Shown here: piece after piece, positions 1 to 7,734 of the stretch
How the letters are laid out: every line of letters begins with the position of its first letter
Numbering within the stretch: position 1 is the first letter of the stretch
Source of the DNA: Oscillospiraceae bacterium
GTDB taxonomy: Bacteria; Bacillota; Clostridia; Oscillospirales; Acutalibacteraceae
Assembly: GCA_022483045.1 (NCBI GenBank)
Contig: JAKVOA010000001.1
Coordinates: forward strand, 1,654,501-1,718,500
Direction: 5' to 3'
Length of the DNA stretch: 64,000 bases
Made by a program: the position numbers and the translations under genes
Notes under the pieces: model-generated
Told to the model about the DNA's origin: nothing
What the model saw: only the letters and a program-made list of their open reading frames with translations
Databases searched by the model: none

Positions 1-93
1 CAAAGCGTTTGCCAGAAGCGTGAGCACCACATAAAGGGCCGCAATCAGCCCCGCCTGTGCTAGATAAAACACAGACTTTTTCGAACTTTGCAT
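1..93 (-). CDS. queT: QueT-type queuosine precursor transporter, N-terminal fragment
   Basis: Only the first 31 codons lie in the window; the gene runs off the left edge. The reverse strand reads from an ATG at 93 into a short basic N-terminus followed by a hydrophobic helix with the phrase AALYVVLTLL, which is typical of the first membrane segment of the QueT (DUF988) family of queuosine-precursor transporters. A good ribosome site (GGAGG) sits just upstream, and the leader folds into hairpins as expected for a preQ1-controlled gene. Family assignment rests on one segment plus leader context, so it is likely but not certain. Confidence 0.7.
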   Translation of the reverse strand, partial: MQSSKKSVFYLAQAGLIAALYVVLTLLANAL

Positions 94-196
94 ATTCAGA
101 TTCCTCCAGTAGGCGGTAACCAGCAAAGGCCCCACCCTAGTAAATATTTAAGGTCCGGAACTCACGACGGACCTGCCAGCGCAGTGCACCGGCAAC
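94..196 (-). promoter_or_regulatory. Candidate preQ1 riboswitch in queT leader
   Basis: Read on the minus strand, the leader has a hairpin TGCCGG/CTGGCA, a second 7-bp hairpin AGGTCCG/CGGACCT, an AU-rich linker, a G-rich segment (GGGTGGGG) and a C-rich segment (ACCGCC) directly before the ribosome site. That order of stems with a possible pseudoknot touching the ribosome site fits a translational riboswitch. queT genes of Ruminococcaceae are known carriers of preQ1 classes (class III in particular). I could not check the class consensus, so the call is by position and structure. Confidence 0.45.
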
Positions 197-202
197 GCTT
201 CT

Positions 203-230
203 ATTTTACACGCTTTTTGAAAAAAAGCAA
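203..230 (-). promoter_or_regulatory. Promoter of queT leader
   Basis: On the minus strand TTGCTT (230-225) and TAAAAT (208-203) are separated by 16 bases. This places the transcript start close to 196, just before the first leader hairpin. Confidence 0.4.
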
Positions 231-237
231 ATCTCTG

Positions 238-1617
238 TTATGTTTTTTCCTGCTTTTCCTTTTTAGGCTCTTCGTCGGGGACCGCCGGCAAAGGCACTTT
301 CTTTTTCACCAGAATGCGCTCAATGCGCCGATCATGAATGCGCAGGGCAGTCAGGGTCAACGCGCCGCAGGTAACCGTAGGCGTTTCATTTTCCTGCGGA
401 ATACGGCCCAGCTGCTCAACCATGAGGCCTGCCAGCGTATCGTAATCGCCTTTTGGCAGGGAAACACCGGTCAGGTCCTCTGCATCCTCTACCAAAAGTG
501 CGCCGTCCACCGACCAGCGGTTGGGTCCGTCAGCCAGGATTTCTTCTTCCTCTTGGTCATACTCATCCTGAATATTGCCTACAATCGACTCCAGCAAATC
601 CTCCAGGGTAATCAAGCCCTCGGTCCCGCCGAATTCATCGACAACAACGGCAATCTGCCGGTGCTGCTCGGTCATTTCCTGAAACAGCCGGCTGCAGGAC
701 TGCGTTTCCGGCACAAAGGTTGCCGGACGCATTAGCGCCGTCAGCTTAACTGGCTGCGGCGGTTTGCCGATAAATTTCAGCAGATCTTTTACATATAAGA
801 AGCCAAGGATATTATCCAAATCTTCATGGTATACCGGAATACGGGAAAATCCTTTTTCCATAGAAAGCTGTACAGCATCCTGCAGCGTCTCAGTATCCTC
901 TACCGCGGAAATCTCGGTGCGGTGGGTCATGACCTCAGAAACCGGGTTATCGTCAAAATCCAGCACATTGGAAATCATGTCCTTTTCAGATTCCTCGATT
1001 GCGCCGGTTTCCTCGCCCTCATCCACCATCAAGCGGATTTCTTCCTCAGTGACCGCCTCGCGGTCTTCTTTTTCCGGGTGAACGCCAAACAGACGCAGCA
1101 CCAGCGTTGTGCTGCCGGTCAAAAGCTTTACCAGCGGCGTAAAGAAAACAGCCACTCCATTTAAAAAGCCGGCAAAACGAAACGCAATGCTTTCTGTGCG
1201 GCGGATTGCCAGCTGCTTTGGCACCAGCTCACCGAGTACCAGCGTAAAATAGGAAAGAATCAGCGTAATGATTACCGACGCCAAAACCTGCAGGACATGG
1301 TGCGGCAGGCCGGTCCCCTGCATGGCATTTGCCAGCATTTCGCCAAAGCTCTGTGACGCAGCGGCACTGGCAAGAAAGCCTGCCAGCGTAACGCCGACCT
1401 GCACCGTAGCCAAAAAGCGGTTGGAGTCCTGCGTCAATTTCAGAAGGGTACACGCTCTGCGGTCGCCGTCTTCAGCCATTTTTTTGACTTTGTTGTCACT
1501 GAGTCTGACTACCGCAATTTCGGCAGCAGAAAAAAGGCCGTTTACCAGGATAAGGACAGCCAGCAGAAGCAGGCTGCCCCATGGAAAGCCAGAGGCACTT
1601 TCTGGGTCAGGAGGCAT
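238..1617 (-). CDS. CNNM/CBS-domain membrane protein (CorC/HlyC family)
   Basis: A 459-residue integral membrane protein of the family formerly called hemolysins and now linked to magnesium or cobalt efflux. In order: a DUF21/CNNM membrane region (about residues 5-190, with the segments GSLLLLAVLILVNGLF and VIITLILSYFTLVLGELVPK), an acidic linker, a CBS pair (about 210-340, including GFSRIPVYHEDLDNILGFL and VVVDEFGGTEGLITLEDLLE), and a C-terminal CorC_HlyC domain. The C-terminus is highly charged. I chose the ATG at 1617 because AAAGGGGA lies 8 bases before it; an ATG at 1638 overlaps that ribosome site. Transport substrate cannot be read from the sequence. Confidence 0.88.
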   Translation of the reverse strand: MPPDPESASGFPWGSLLLLAVLILVNGLFSAAEIAVVRLSDNKVKKMAEDGDRRACTLLKLTQDSNRFLATVQVGVTLAGFLASAAASQSFGEMLANAMQGTGLPHHVLQVLASVIITLILSYFTLVLGELVPKQLAIRRTESIAFRFAGFLNGVAVFFTPLVKLLTGSTTLVLRLFGVHPEKEDREAVTEEEIRLMVDEGEETGAIEESEKDMISNVLDFDDNPVSEVMTHRTEISAVEDTETLQDAVQLSMEKGFSRIPVYHEDLDNILGFLYVKDLLKFIGKPPQPVKLTALMRPATFVPETQSCSRLFQEMTEQHRQIAVVVDEFGGTEGLITLEDLLESIVGNIQDEYDQEEEEILADGPNRWSVDGALLVEDAEDLTGVSLPKGDYDTLAGLMVEQLGRIPQENETPTVTCGALTLTALRIHDRRIERILVKKKVPLPAVPDEEPKKEKQEKT

Positions 1618-1860
1618 AAAAAAAAGATCCCCTTTCATTATAAAAAACGAGTTGTTTAATTTTTGCGCTGCAGAAAATCTGCACAGTTTCGCAACACCAC
1701 AGCGCTGTTTTTTATTTTACAGCACATTGTGCGCCGCTGTCAACTGCCCTAAAACGCCGAAAAGCATGCCAAAGGTAGCACCTATTTAACCCCGTAGGGC
1801 CCTGTCGAGGCCTCAGACATGCAAAGTTGCTAAAAATTTTCGTTTGTTTGGTCATTTTAC

Positions 1861-1889
1861 TTTACACAGCGCAAAATTAGTGTTAAAAT
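1861..1889 (+). promoter_or_regulatory. Promoter of nifJ
   Basis: TTTACA (1861-1866), 17-base spacer, TAAAAT (1884-1889). It lies about 80 bases before the nifJ start. The rest of the 350-base gap between 1618 and 1968 shows no other feature I can support. Confidence 0.6.
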
Positions 1890-1968
1890 TCTTTTTGGAC
1901 GTACATTGTATTTCTCTTGCGTACTCCAGTTGGCAATCAATAATTTCCAAAAGGAGGAATTATTTATC

Positions 1969-4900
1969 ATGGATTCCAGAAAGAAACAAACCATGGATGG
2001 CAACACTGCTGCTGCTCATGTAGCATACGCCTATACAGACGTAGCTGCCATCTACCCAATTACCCCATCCTCTCCCATGGCAGATACGATCGACCAGTGG
2101 TCTGCTGCCGGCCGGGAAAACATCTTTGGCAACCAGGTTAAGGTTGTCGAGATGGAGTCTGAGGCGGGCGCTTCAGGTGCCGTGCACGGTTCTCTTGGTA
2201 CCGGTGCTATTACAAACACCTTCACCGCTTCTCAGGGCCTGCTGTTGATGATCCCGAACCTGTACAAAATCGCTGCCGAGCAGCTGCCCTGCGTTATTGA
2301 CGTAGCAGCACGTACAGTTGCTACCCAGTCCCTGAACATCTTCGGTGACCACAGCGATGTTATGGCATGCCGCCAGACCGGTTGTGCTATGCTGGCTGAG
2401 GGTTCCGTACAGGAAGTTATGGACCTGTCCCCTGTTGCACATCTGGCTGCTATTGAGGGCCATGTGCCGTTCATCAACTTCTTCGACGGCTTCCGTACTT
2501 CCCATGAACAGCAGAAGATTAAGAAATGGGATTACGAAGACCTGAAAGACATGTGCGACATGGATGCAATCGATGCTTTCCGCAAGGCTGCTCTGAATCC
2601 TGAGCACCCGAAGATGCGCGGTTCCCATGAAAACGGCGATGTTTTCTTCCAGCATCGTGAAGCCTGCAACTCTACGTACAACGCTCTGCCGGCTGTCGTT
2701 AAAAAGTACATGGGCAAGATCAATGAAAAACTGGGCACCGACTACGACCTGTTTAACTACTATGGCGCACCGGATGCCGACCGTGTCATGATTGCAATGG
2801 GCTCCATCTGCGATGTAGCCGACGAAGTCATTGACTACCTGACCGCTAAGGGTGAAAAAGTCGGTATCATCAAAGTTCGCCTGTATCGTCCTTGGGTTTC
2901 CTCCGCTCTGCTGAAGGTTCTGCCTAAGACAGCTAAGAAGATCGCCGTACTCGACCGCACCAAAGAGCCTGGTTCTTTGGGCGAGCCGCTGTACCTGGAT
3001 GTTATTGCCACTCTGCGTGAAGCTGGCCTCAACGACATCGTCGTTAGCGGCGGCCGCTACGGCCTGGGCAGCAAAGACACCCCGCCGTCCTCTATCTTTG
3101 CCGTATACACTGAGCTTGCAAAAGCCGCACCGCGTCCGCGCTTCACTCTGGGCATTGTCGACGATGTGACCAATCTCTCTCTGCCGGAAGCAAAGCCCGC
3201 CCCGATTACTTCTGCTCCTGGTACCAAAGAGTGCAAGTTCTGGGGTCTTGGCGGCGACGGTACTGTTGGCGCAAACAAGAACTCTGTTAAGATTATCGGT
3301 GACCATACTGATAAGTATGTTCAGGCTTACTTCCAGTATGACTCCAAAAAGACCGGCGGCGTAACTATCAGCCACCTGCGCTTTGGTGACAACCCGATTC
3401 ACAGCCCCTATTACATCAGCCAGGCCGACTTTGTTGCGTGCCACAACCCGTCTTATGTCAATCAGGGCATGAAGATGGTGCAGGACGTCAAGCCGGGCGG
3501 TGTCTTTATGATTAACTGCCAGTGGTCTGACGACGATCTGGCTAAGCACCTCAATGCCGAAGCAAAGAAGTATATCGCTGACAACAAGATTCAGCTGTAC
3601 ACCATCAATGCTATCGACAAGGCAATTGAAATTGGCATGGGCAAGCGCACCAACACCATTCTGCAGTCCGCATTCTTTAAGCTCGCCAACGTCATGCCTA
3701 TTGACGACGCTGTCAAGTTTATGAAGCAGGCCGCTCAGAAGTCCTATGGCAAGAAGGGCCAGAACGTTGTTGAGATGAACTGGAAGGCCATTGATGCCGG
3801 TGTTGACGCTGTGCATAAGGTCGACGTTCCTGCTTCTTGGTCTAATCCGGAAGCTGACCCGGCACCGAAGCAGCTGAAAGGCCGCCCGGAGCTGATCAAG
3901 CAGGTACGCAACATCATGGAGCCTATCGCCCGCATGGACGGCGACTCTCTGCCTGTTTCCGCTTTTGTTGCAAATGCAAACGGTGAATGGGAGCAGGGCG
4001 CTTCTGCTTACGAGAAGCGCGGTACTGCTGTCAATGTGCCTGAGTGGGATGCTGCCAAGTGTGTCGGTTGCAACCAGTGTTCTTTCGTCTGCTCTCATGC
4101 GACAATTCGTCCGTTTGAGCTGACCGCTGATGAACTGGCCGCTGCACCGAAGCAGACCAGCAGCCGCGACAACAAGCCCGCAAACGAGTACAAGTTTGTC
4201 ATGGCAGTTTCTCCTCTGGACTGCATGGGCTGCGGCGAATGTGTTACTGTCTGCCCGACCGGCGCTATCACCATGAAGCCGCAGGCTAGCCAGGCTGCAC
4301 AGCAGGAAGTCTTTGACTACTGCGTCGCAAACGTTTCCAAGAAGCCGAGCAAATTTGGCGACGACACCGTTATCGGTTCTCAGTTCAACCAGCCGCTGCT
4401 GGAGTTCTCTGGCTCCTGCGCAGGCTGCGCCGAGACCTCTTACGCACGCCTTGTTACTCAGCTGTTTGGCGAGAAGATGTACATTTCCAACGCCACCGGC
4501 TGCTCCTCTATCTGGGGCGGCACCGCTTCCATTTCTCCTTACACCGTCAACAAAGACTCCGGTCACGGCCCCGCATGGGTTAACTCCTTGTTTGAGGACA
4601 ACGCCGAGCACGGTCTGGGCATGGAAATCGGCGTAAAGACGGTTCGTGAGAACCTGATTAAGCGCATTACAGAAGTTGCTACTTCTGACAAGGCCTCTGC
4701 TGAAATGAAGGCTGCTTATAAAGACTTCATGGATACAAAGGACAACACAAAGGCAAACGACGCACCTGCAAAGGCTTTGATTGCAGAGCTGGAGAAGACC
4801 GCCGCTGCTGGCTGCGAAACCTCTAAGGAAATTCTGAAGAATAAGCAGTACATCGCAAAGAAGTCCTTCTGGATCTTCGGCGGCGATGGCTGGGCTTACG

Positions 4901-5517
4901 ATATTGGTTACGGCGGACTGGATCATGTTTTGGCTTCTGGCGAAAACGTCAATGTCTTGGTCTTTGATACTGAGATGTACTCCAACACCGGCGGACAGGC
5001 ATCTAAGGCTTCCAACATCGGCGAAGTTTGCCAGTTTGCTGCTTCCGGCAAGGAAATGAAGAAGAAGAGCCTTTCCGAAATGTGCATGACATACGGCTAC
5101 ATCTATGTTGCACAGATCGCTTTGGGTGCTAACCCGGCACAGGCTGTCAAGGCTATTGCCGAGGCAGAGGCTTATCCGGGCCCGTCCCTCATCATCGGCT
5201 ATGCTCCTTGCGAACTGCACGGTGTTAAGGGCGGCTTGACCAACTGCCAGAACGAGATGAAGAAGGCTGTTCAGGCTGGTTACTGGAACCTGTACACTTT
5301 CAATCCGTCTCTGAAGGCACAGGGCAAGAACCCATTCACCCTGACCTCAAAGGCTGGCGACAGCTCCAAGTATCAGGCCTTCCTGTCCAACGAGACCCGC
5401 TACAGCCGCTTGAGCCGTGCATTCCCGGAGCGTGCAAAGGATCTGTTTGCGCGCAACCAGCAGGCTGCAGAGGACCGCTACGATCACCTGACCAAGCTGG
5501 TCGATCTGTACAAGTAA
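1969..5517 (+). CDS. nifJ: Pyruvate:ferredoxin (flavodoxin) oxidoreductase
   Basis: A 1182-residue single-chain enzyme that oxidises pyruvate with CoA to acetyl-CoA and CO2, reducing ferredoxin or flavodoxin. The length matches the homodimeric PFOR family. Visible features: N-terminal domain with YPITPSSPMAD; two ferredoxin-type clusters, CVGCNQCSFVC (about residue 698) and CMGCGECVTVCPTGAI (about 751); the proximal cluster/TPP region with CAGCAETSYARL and ATGCSSIWGG; and the thiamine-diphosphate site GDGWAYDIGYGGLDHV. The start is the ATG at 1969, preceded by AAGGAGG at 1951-1957. Codon use is strongly biased, as in a highly expressed gene. It is monocistronic: own promoter upstream and a terminator at 5654. 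It is the central link from glycolysis to ferredoxin-dependent hydrogen or fatty-acid formation. Confidence 0.97.
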   Translation: MDSRKKQTMDGNTAAAHVAYAYTDVAAIYPITPSSPMADTIDQWSAAGRENIFGNQVKVVEMESEAGASGAVHGSLGTGAITNTFTASQGLLLMIPNLYKIAAEQLPCVIDVAARTVATQSLNIFGDHSDVMACRQTGCAMLAEGSVQEVMDLSPVAHLAAIEGHVPFINFFDGFRTSHEQQKIKKWDYEDLKDMCDMDAIDAFRKAALNPEHPKMRGSHENGDVFFQHREACNSTYNALPAVVKKYMGKINEKLGTDYDLFNYYGAPDADRVMIAMGSICDVADEVIDYLTAKGEKVGIIKVRLYRPWVSSALLKVLPKTAKKIAVLDRTKEPGSLGEPLYLDVIATLREAGLNDIVVSGGRYGLGSKDTPPSSIFAVYTELAKAAPRPRFTLGIVDDVTNLSLPEAKPAPITSAPGTKECKFWGLGGDGTVGANKNSVKIIGDHTDKYVQAYFQYDSKKTGGVTISHLRFGDNPIHSPYYISQADFVACHNPSYVNQGMKMVQDVKPGGVFMINCQWSDDDLAKHLNAEAKKYIADNKIQLYTINAIDKAIEIGMGKRTNTILQSAFFKLANVMPIDDAVKFMKQAAQKSYGKKGQNVVEMNWKAIDAGVDAVHKVDVPASWSNPEADPAPKQLKGRPELIKQVRNIMEPIARMDGDSLPVSAFVANANGEWEQGASAYEKRGTAVNVPEWDAAKCVGCNQCSFVCSHATIRPFELTADELAAAPKQTSSRDNKPANEYKFVMAVSPLDCMGCGECVTVCPTGAITMKPQASQAAQQEVFDYCVANVSKKPSKFGDDTVIGSQFNQPLLEFSGSCAGCAETSYARLVTQLFGEKMYISNATGCSSIWGGTASISPYTVNKDSGHGPAWVNSLFEDNAEHGLGMEIGVKTVRENLIKRITEVATSDKASAEMKAAYKDFMDTKDNTKANDAPAKALIAELEKTAAAGCETSKEILKNKQYIAKKSFWIFGGDGWAYDIGYGGLDHVLASGENVNVLVFDTEMYSNTGGQASKASNIGEVCQFAASGKEMKKKSLSEMCMTYGYIYVAQIALGANPAQAVKAIAEAEAYPGPSLIIGYAPCELHGVKGGLTNCQNEMKKAVQAGYWNLYTFNPSLKAQGKNPFTLTSKAGDSSKYQAFLSNETRYSRLSRAFPERAKDLFARNQQAAEDRYDHLTKLVDLYK

Positions 5518-5653
5518 TTTTTCTTTACGAAAGATTACTGTTCTTTTCTGTATTCTCTTCCCGCCTGTTGGGCTGACAAGAGTTTGCAGAAGCGCTGTGC
5601 AAAATCTGATTTTCAGGTACTGCACCACGTATAAAACCCATTAAAAAGTTTTT

Positions 5654-5691
5654 CCGCCCCGTTTGTCTACTGACAAGCGGGGCGGTTTTTT
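5654..5691 (+). terminator. Intrinsic terminator of nifJ
   Basis: A 14-bp stem (5654-5667 with 5672-5685, one G-T wobble) and a run of six T. Confidence 0.9.
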
Positions 5692-5835
5692 GTCAAATTT
5701 TGAGGAATTTATAATTTTTTGATTCTATCATCAATTTTTATAATATTCGTCACGCAGTATTCACATACTTTGAACATAATATGAGTCAGAAGGCAGGGAT
5801 ACATAGGCGTCCCTTTGGGAAAGGAATGAGCAGCA

Positions 5836-7539
5836 ATGAATGATGATCAAAACAACAGCAATGATTATATGAATAACAACAATGATTCTGCCAATGCTAA
5901 TACGGAAGGCGGAACCACCTGGGACGGAACCAGCTACCACTCCGGCCATGTACCCACAGACAATGACTACTCGGACAGTGAGGGATACTCTTCCCCTTAT
6001 GGTCAAAGCAGCGACGCCGGCTCTTCTTATGGGCAGAGTAATAATTCCTCCCCTTATGGCACAAATCAGCAGCAGGGGGGCTACAATGATCCCTCCGGCG
6101 GCAACTATCAGCAGCAAGGGGAGCCAGTATGGCACCAGACCACTTGGGAGCCGCCGCAGTACCGCGACCCGGGGCAAAAACCGCCCCGCCGCAGCCGAAA
6201 TAAACAGAAGAAGGACAGAAAAACACCGACATGGCTGCGGGTCGTTTCTGTAATTGTTATCTGCTTCGTTGTTTCGGCCTGCTCCATCGGCGTTTTCGTA
6301 ACGCTGGTAAACAATGGCACCATCACTTTTGGCACAGCCAGCACCAGCGGCTCAGCGTTTACGATTACCAAACTAATCGACAGTTCCAGTACTTCTTCCA
6401 CTTCCAGCAGCACCAGCACTAAACTGCTGACAAAACAGCAAGTGTGCAGCAAGGTCATTCCCAGTGTTGTATTGGTGCAGAATTACCAGAACACCTCAAA
6501 CGGATTGAACTATTCTGGCACCAACGATGGCACTTCCAGCGGCACCTCAAGCACCTCCAGTGGCAGTACCTATGACGACACCTCTTTCTTCGGCGGCAGC
6601 AACGGAAATGAGAATGGAAACGGAAACGACGGCGGCACTACAAGCTCCAGTTCCAGCTCCAGCTCAGAAAGCGACAGCATCTCCCCCGCCAGCGAAGGTT
6701 CCGGCGTCATCATCAGCAGCGACGGTTATATTATGACCAACGCTCATGTGGTAGAGAGTGCCACCGCACTGAAAGTAGTGCTCAGCAACAACAAGAGCTA
6801 TGAAGCTAAGCTGATCGGCAGCGATTCTGTAACAGACCTGGCACTGATTAAAATCAGTGCCACCGGCCTGACCGCTGCAGAGTTTGGTGACAGCAGCAGC
6901 CTGAAAATTGGCGATGAAGTGGTCGCAATCGGCAACCCCGGCGGCAGTGAACTGGTCTCCAGTGCAACCTTTGGCAACGTATCCGCTCTAAACCGCACCA
7001 TTACCGACAGTGACACCGGCTACAGCCGCGAATGTATCCAGACCGACGCGGCCATTAACCCCGGCAACTCCGGCGGCGCGCTGGTGAATATGTATGGCCA
7101 GGTCATAGGCATCAACTCCAGCAAACTGACCCAGGTGGGCGGCACCTCAGCAGAGGGACTTGGGTTTGCCATTCCGATCAATGACGCGCAGCCCATTATC
7201 ACCAGCTTGAAGCAGTACGGCTATGTAAAAGACCGCGCTGTACTGGGTATCAGCGGCCGCATGATTGATTCTGTAACTGCTCGCATCTACGGCATTTCCA
7301 GCACCGGATTTGTGATTCAAAAGATCACGAACTCTGAGCTGACAAAAGCAGGGGTCGCAGTGGGCGACATCATCACTAAGATTGACGACACCACGGTAAC
7401 CTCCAGTGGAACTATCACAACGGTTATTTCTAAGAAGAAGGCCGGTCAAACCGTAAAGCTTACCTTGGTCAGTCTGCAGACCGGCAAGAGCAGCACCGTA
7501 ACGGTAAAGCTGATTGCACAGACCGGCAAGAGCTCTTAA
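5836..7539 (+). CDS. HtrA/DegP-like membrane-anchored serine protease with PDZ domain
   Basis: A 567-residue envelope protease. Residues 1-130 are a cytoplasmic low-complexity region rich in Asn, Asp, Tyr, Gln and Ser; one membrane segment follows (about 137-160, VVSVIVICFVVSACSIGVF). A Ser/Thr/Gly linker (about 175-285) leads to a trypsin-like domain with the triad His in TNAHVV (about 303), Asp in DLALIKI (about 334) and Ser in GNSGGAL (about 411). A C-terminal PDZ domain (about 475-560) contains AGVAVGDIITKIDD. The anchored layout matches Gram-positive HtrA proteins, which degrade misfolded exported proteins. The N-terminal tail is longer than usual. The ATG at 5836 has AAGGA about ten bases upstream. 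Confidence 0.94.
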   Translation: MNDDQNNSNDYMNNNNDSANANTEGGTTWDGTSYHSGHVPTDNDYSDSEGYSSPYGQSSDAGSSYGQSNNSSPYGTNQQQGGYNDPSGGNYQQQGEPVWHQTTWEPPQYRDPGQKPPRRSRNKQKKDRKTPTWLRVVSVIVICFVVSACSIGVFVTLVNNGTITFGTASTSGSAFTITKLIDSSSTSSTSSSTSTKLLTKQQVCSKVIPSVVLVQNYQNTSNGLNYSGTNDGTSSGTSSTSSGSTYDDTSFFGGSNGNENGNGNDGGTTSSSSSSSSESDSISPASEGSGVIISSDGYIMTNAHVVESATALKVVLSNNKSYEAKLIGSDSVTDLALIKISATGLTAAEFGDSSSLKIGDEVVAIGNPGGSELVSSATFGNVSALNRTITDSDTGYSRECIQTDAAINPGNSGGALVNMYGQVIGINSSKLTQVGGTSAEGLGFAIPINDAQPIITSLKQYGYVKDRAVLGISGRMIDSVTARIYGISSTGFVIQKITNSELTKAGVAVGDIITKIDDTTVTSSGTITTVISKKKAGQTVKLTLVSLQTGKSSTVTVKLIAQTGKSS

Positions 7540-7585
7540 TCCAAATTTGCTTACAAGTTATTTTTCATAAATTTCTCCTCTCTCT

Positions 7586-7618
7586 GGAAAGGCCGCCCGG
7601 TTTTCGGGCGGCCTTTCC
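7586..7618 (+). terminator. Terminator hairpin after htrA
   Basis: A perfect 14-bp stem (7586-7599 with 7605-7618) and a 5-base loop; the following tail is only weakly T-rich. Confidence 0.75.
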
Positions 7619-7620
7619 GC

Positions 7621-7661
7621 TTTAGGAATCACCGGCTCCAAAAAGGCCGGTGATTCCTAAA
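7621..7661. terminator. Second hairpin between convergent genes
   Basis: A perfect 16-bp inverted repeat (7621-7636 with 7646-7661), beginning three bases after the htrA terminator stem. Its outer bases are TTTAGG/CCTAAA, giving short T tracts in both directions. Confidence 0.6.
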
Positions 7662-7670
7662 GCATATACA

Positions 7671-7711
7671 AAAACGGCCCGCCAAAGCTTTACCGCTTGG
7701 CAGGCCGTTTG
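7671..7711 (-). terminator. Terminator of the minus-strand operon
   Basis: AAACGGCC pairs with GGCCGTTT and GCCAA with TTGGC around one mismatch. On the minus strand the stem is followed by a T run, so it ends the operon whose last gene is at 7735. Confidence 0.75.
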
Positions 7712-7734
7712 CTTTTCGATTCTGTAAAAAGTGC

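Noticed and set aside
2173-5220. Very long open frame (about 1000 codons) antisense to nifJ
   Set aside because: It lies wholly opposite a strongly biased, certain gene, has no ribosome site and a protein of unnatural composition rich in Cys, Arg and Val; an effect of codon bias.
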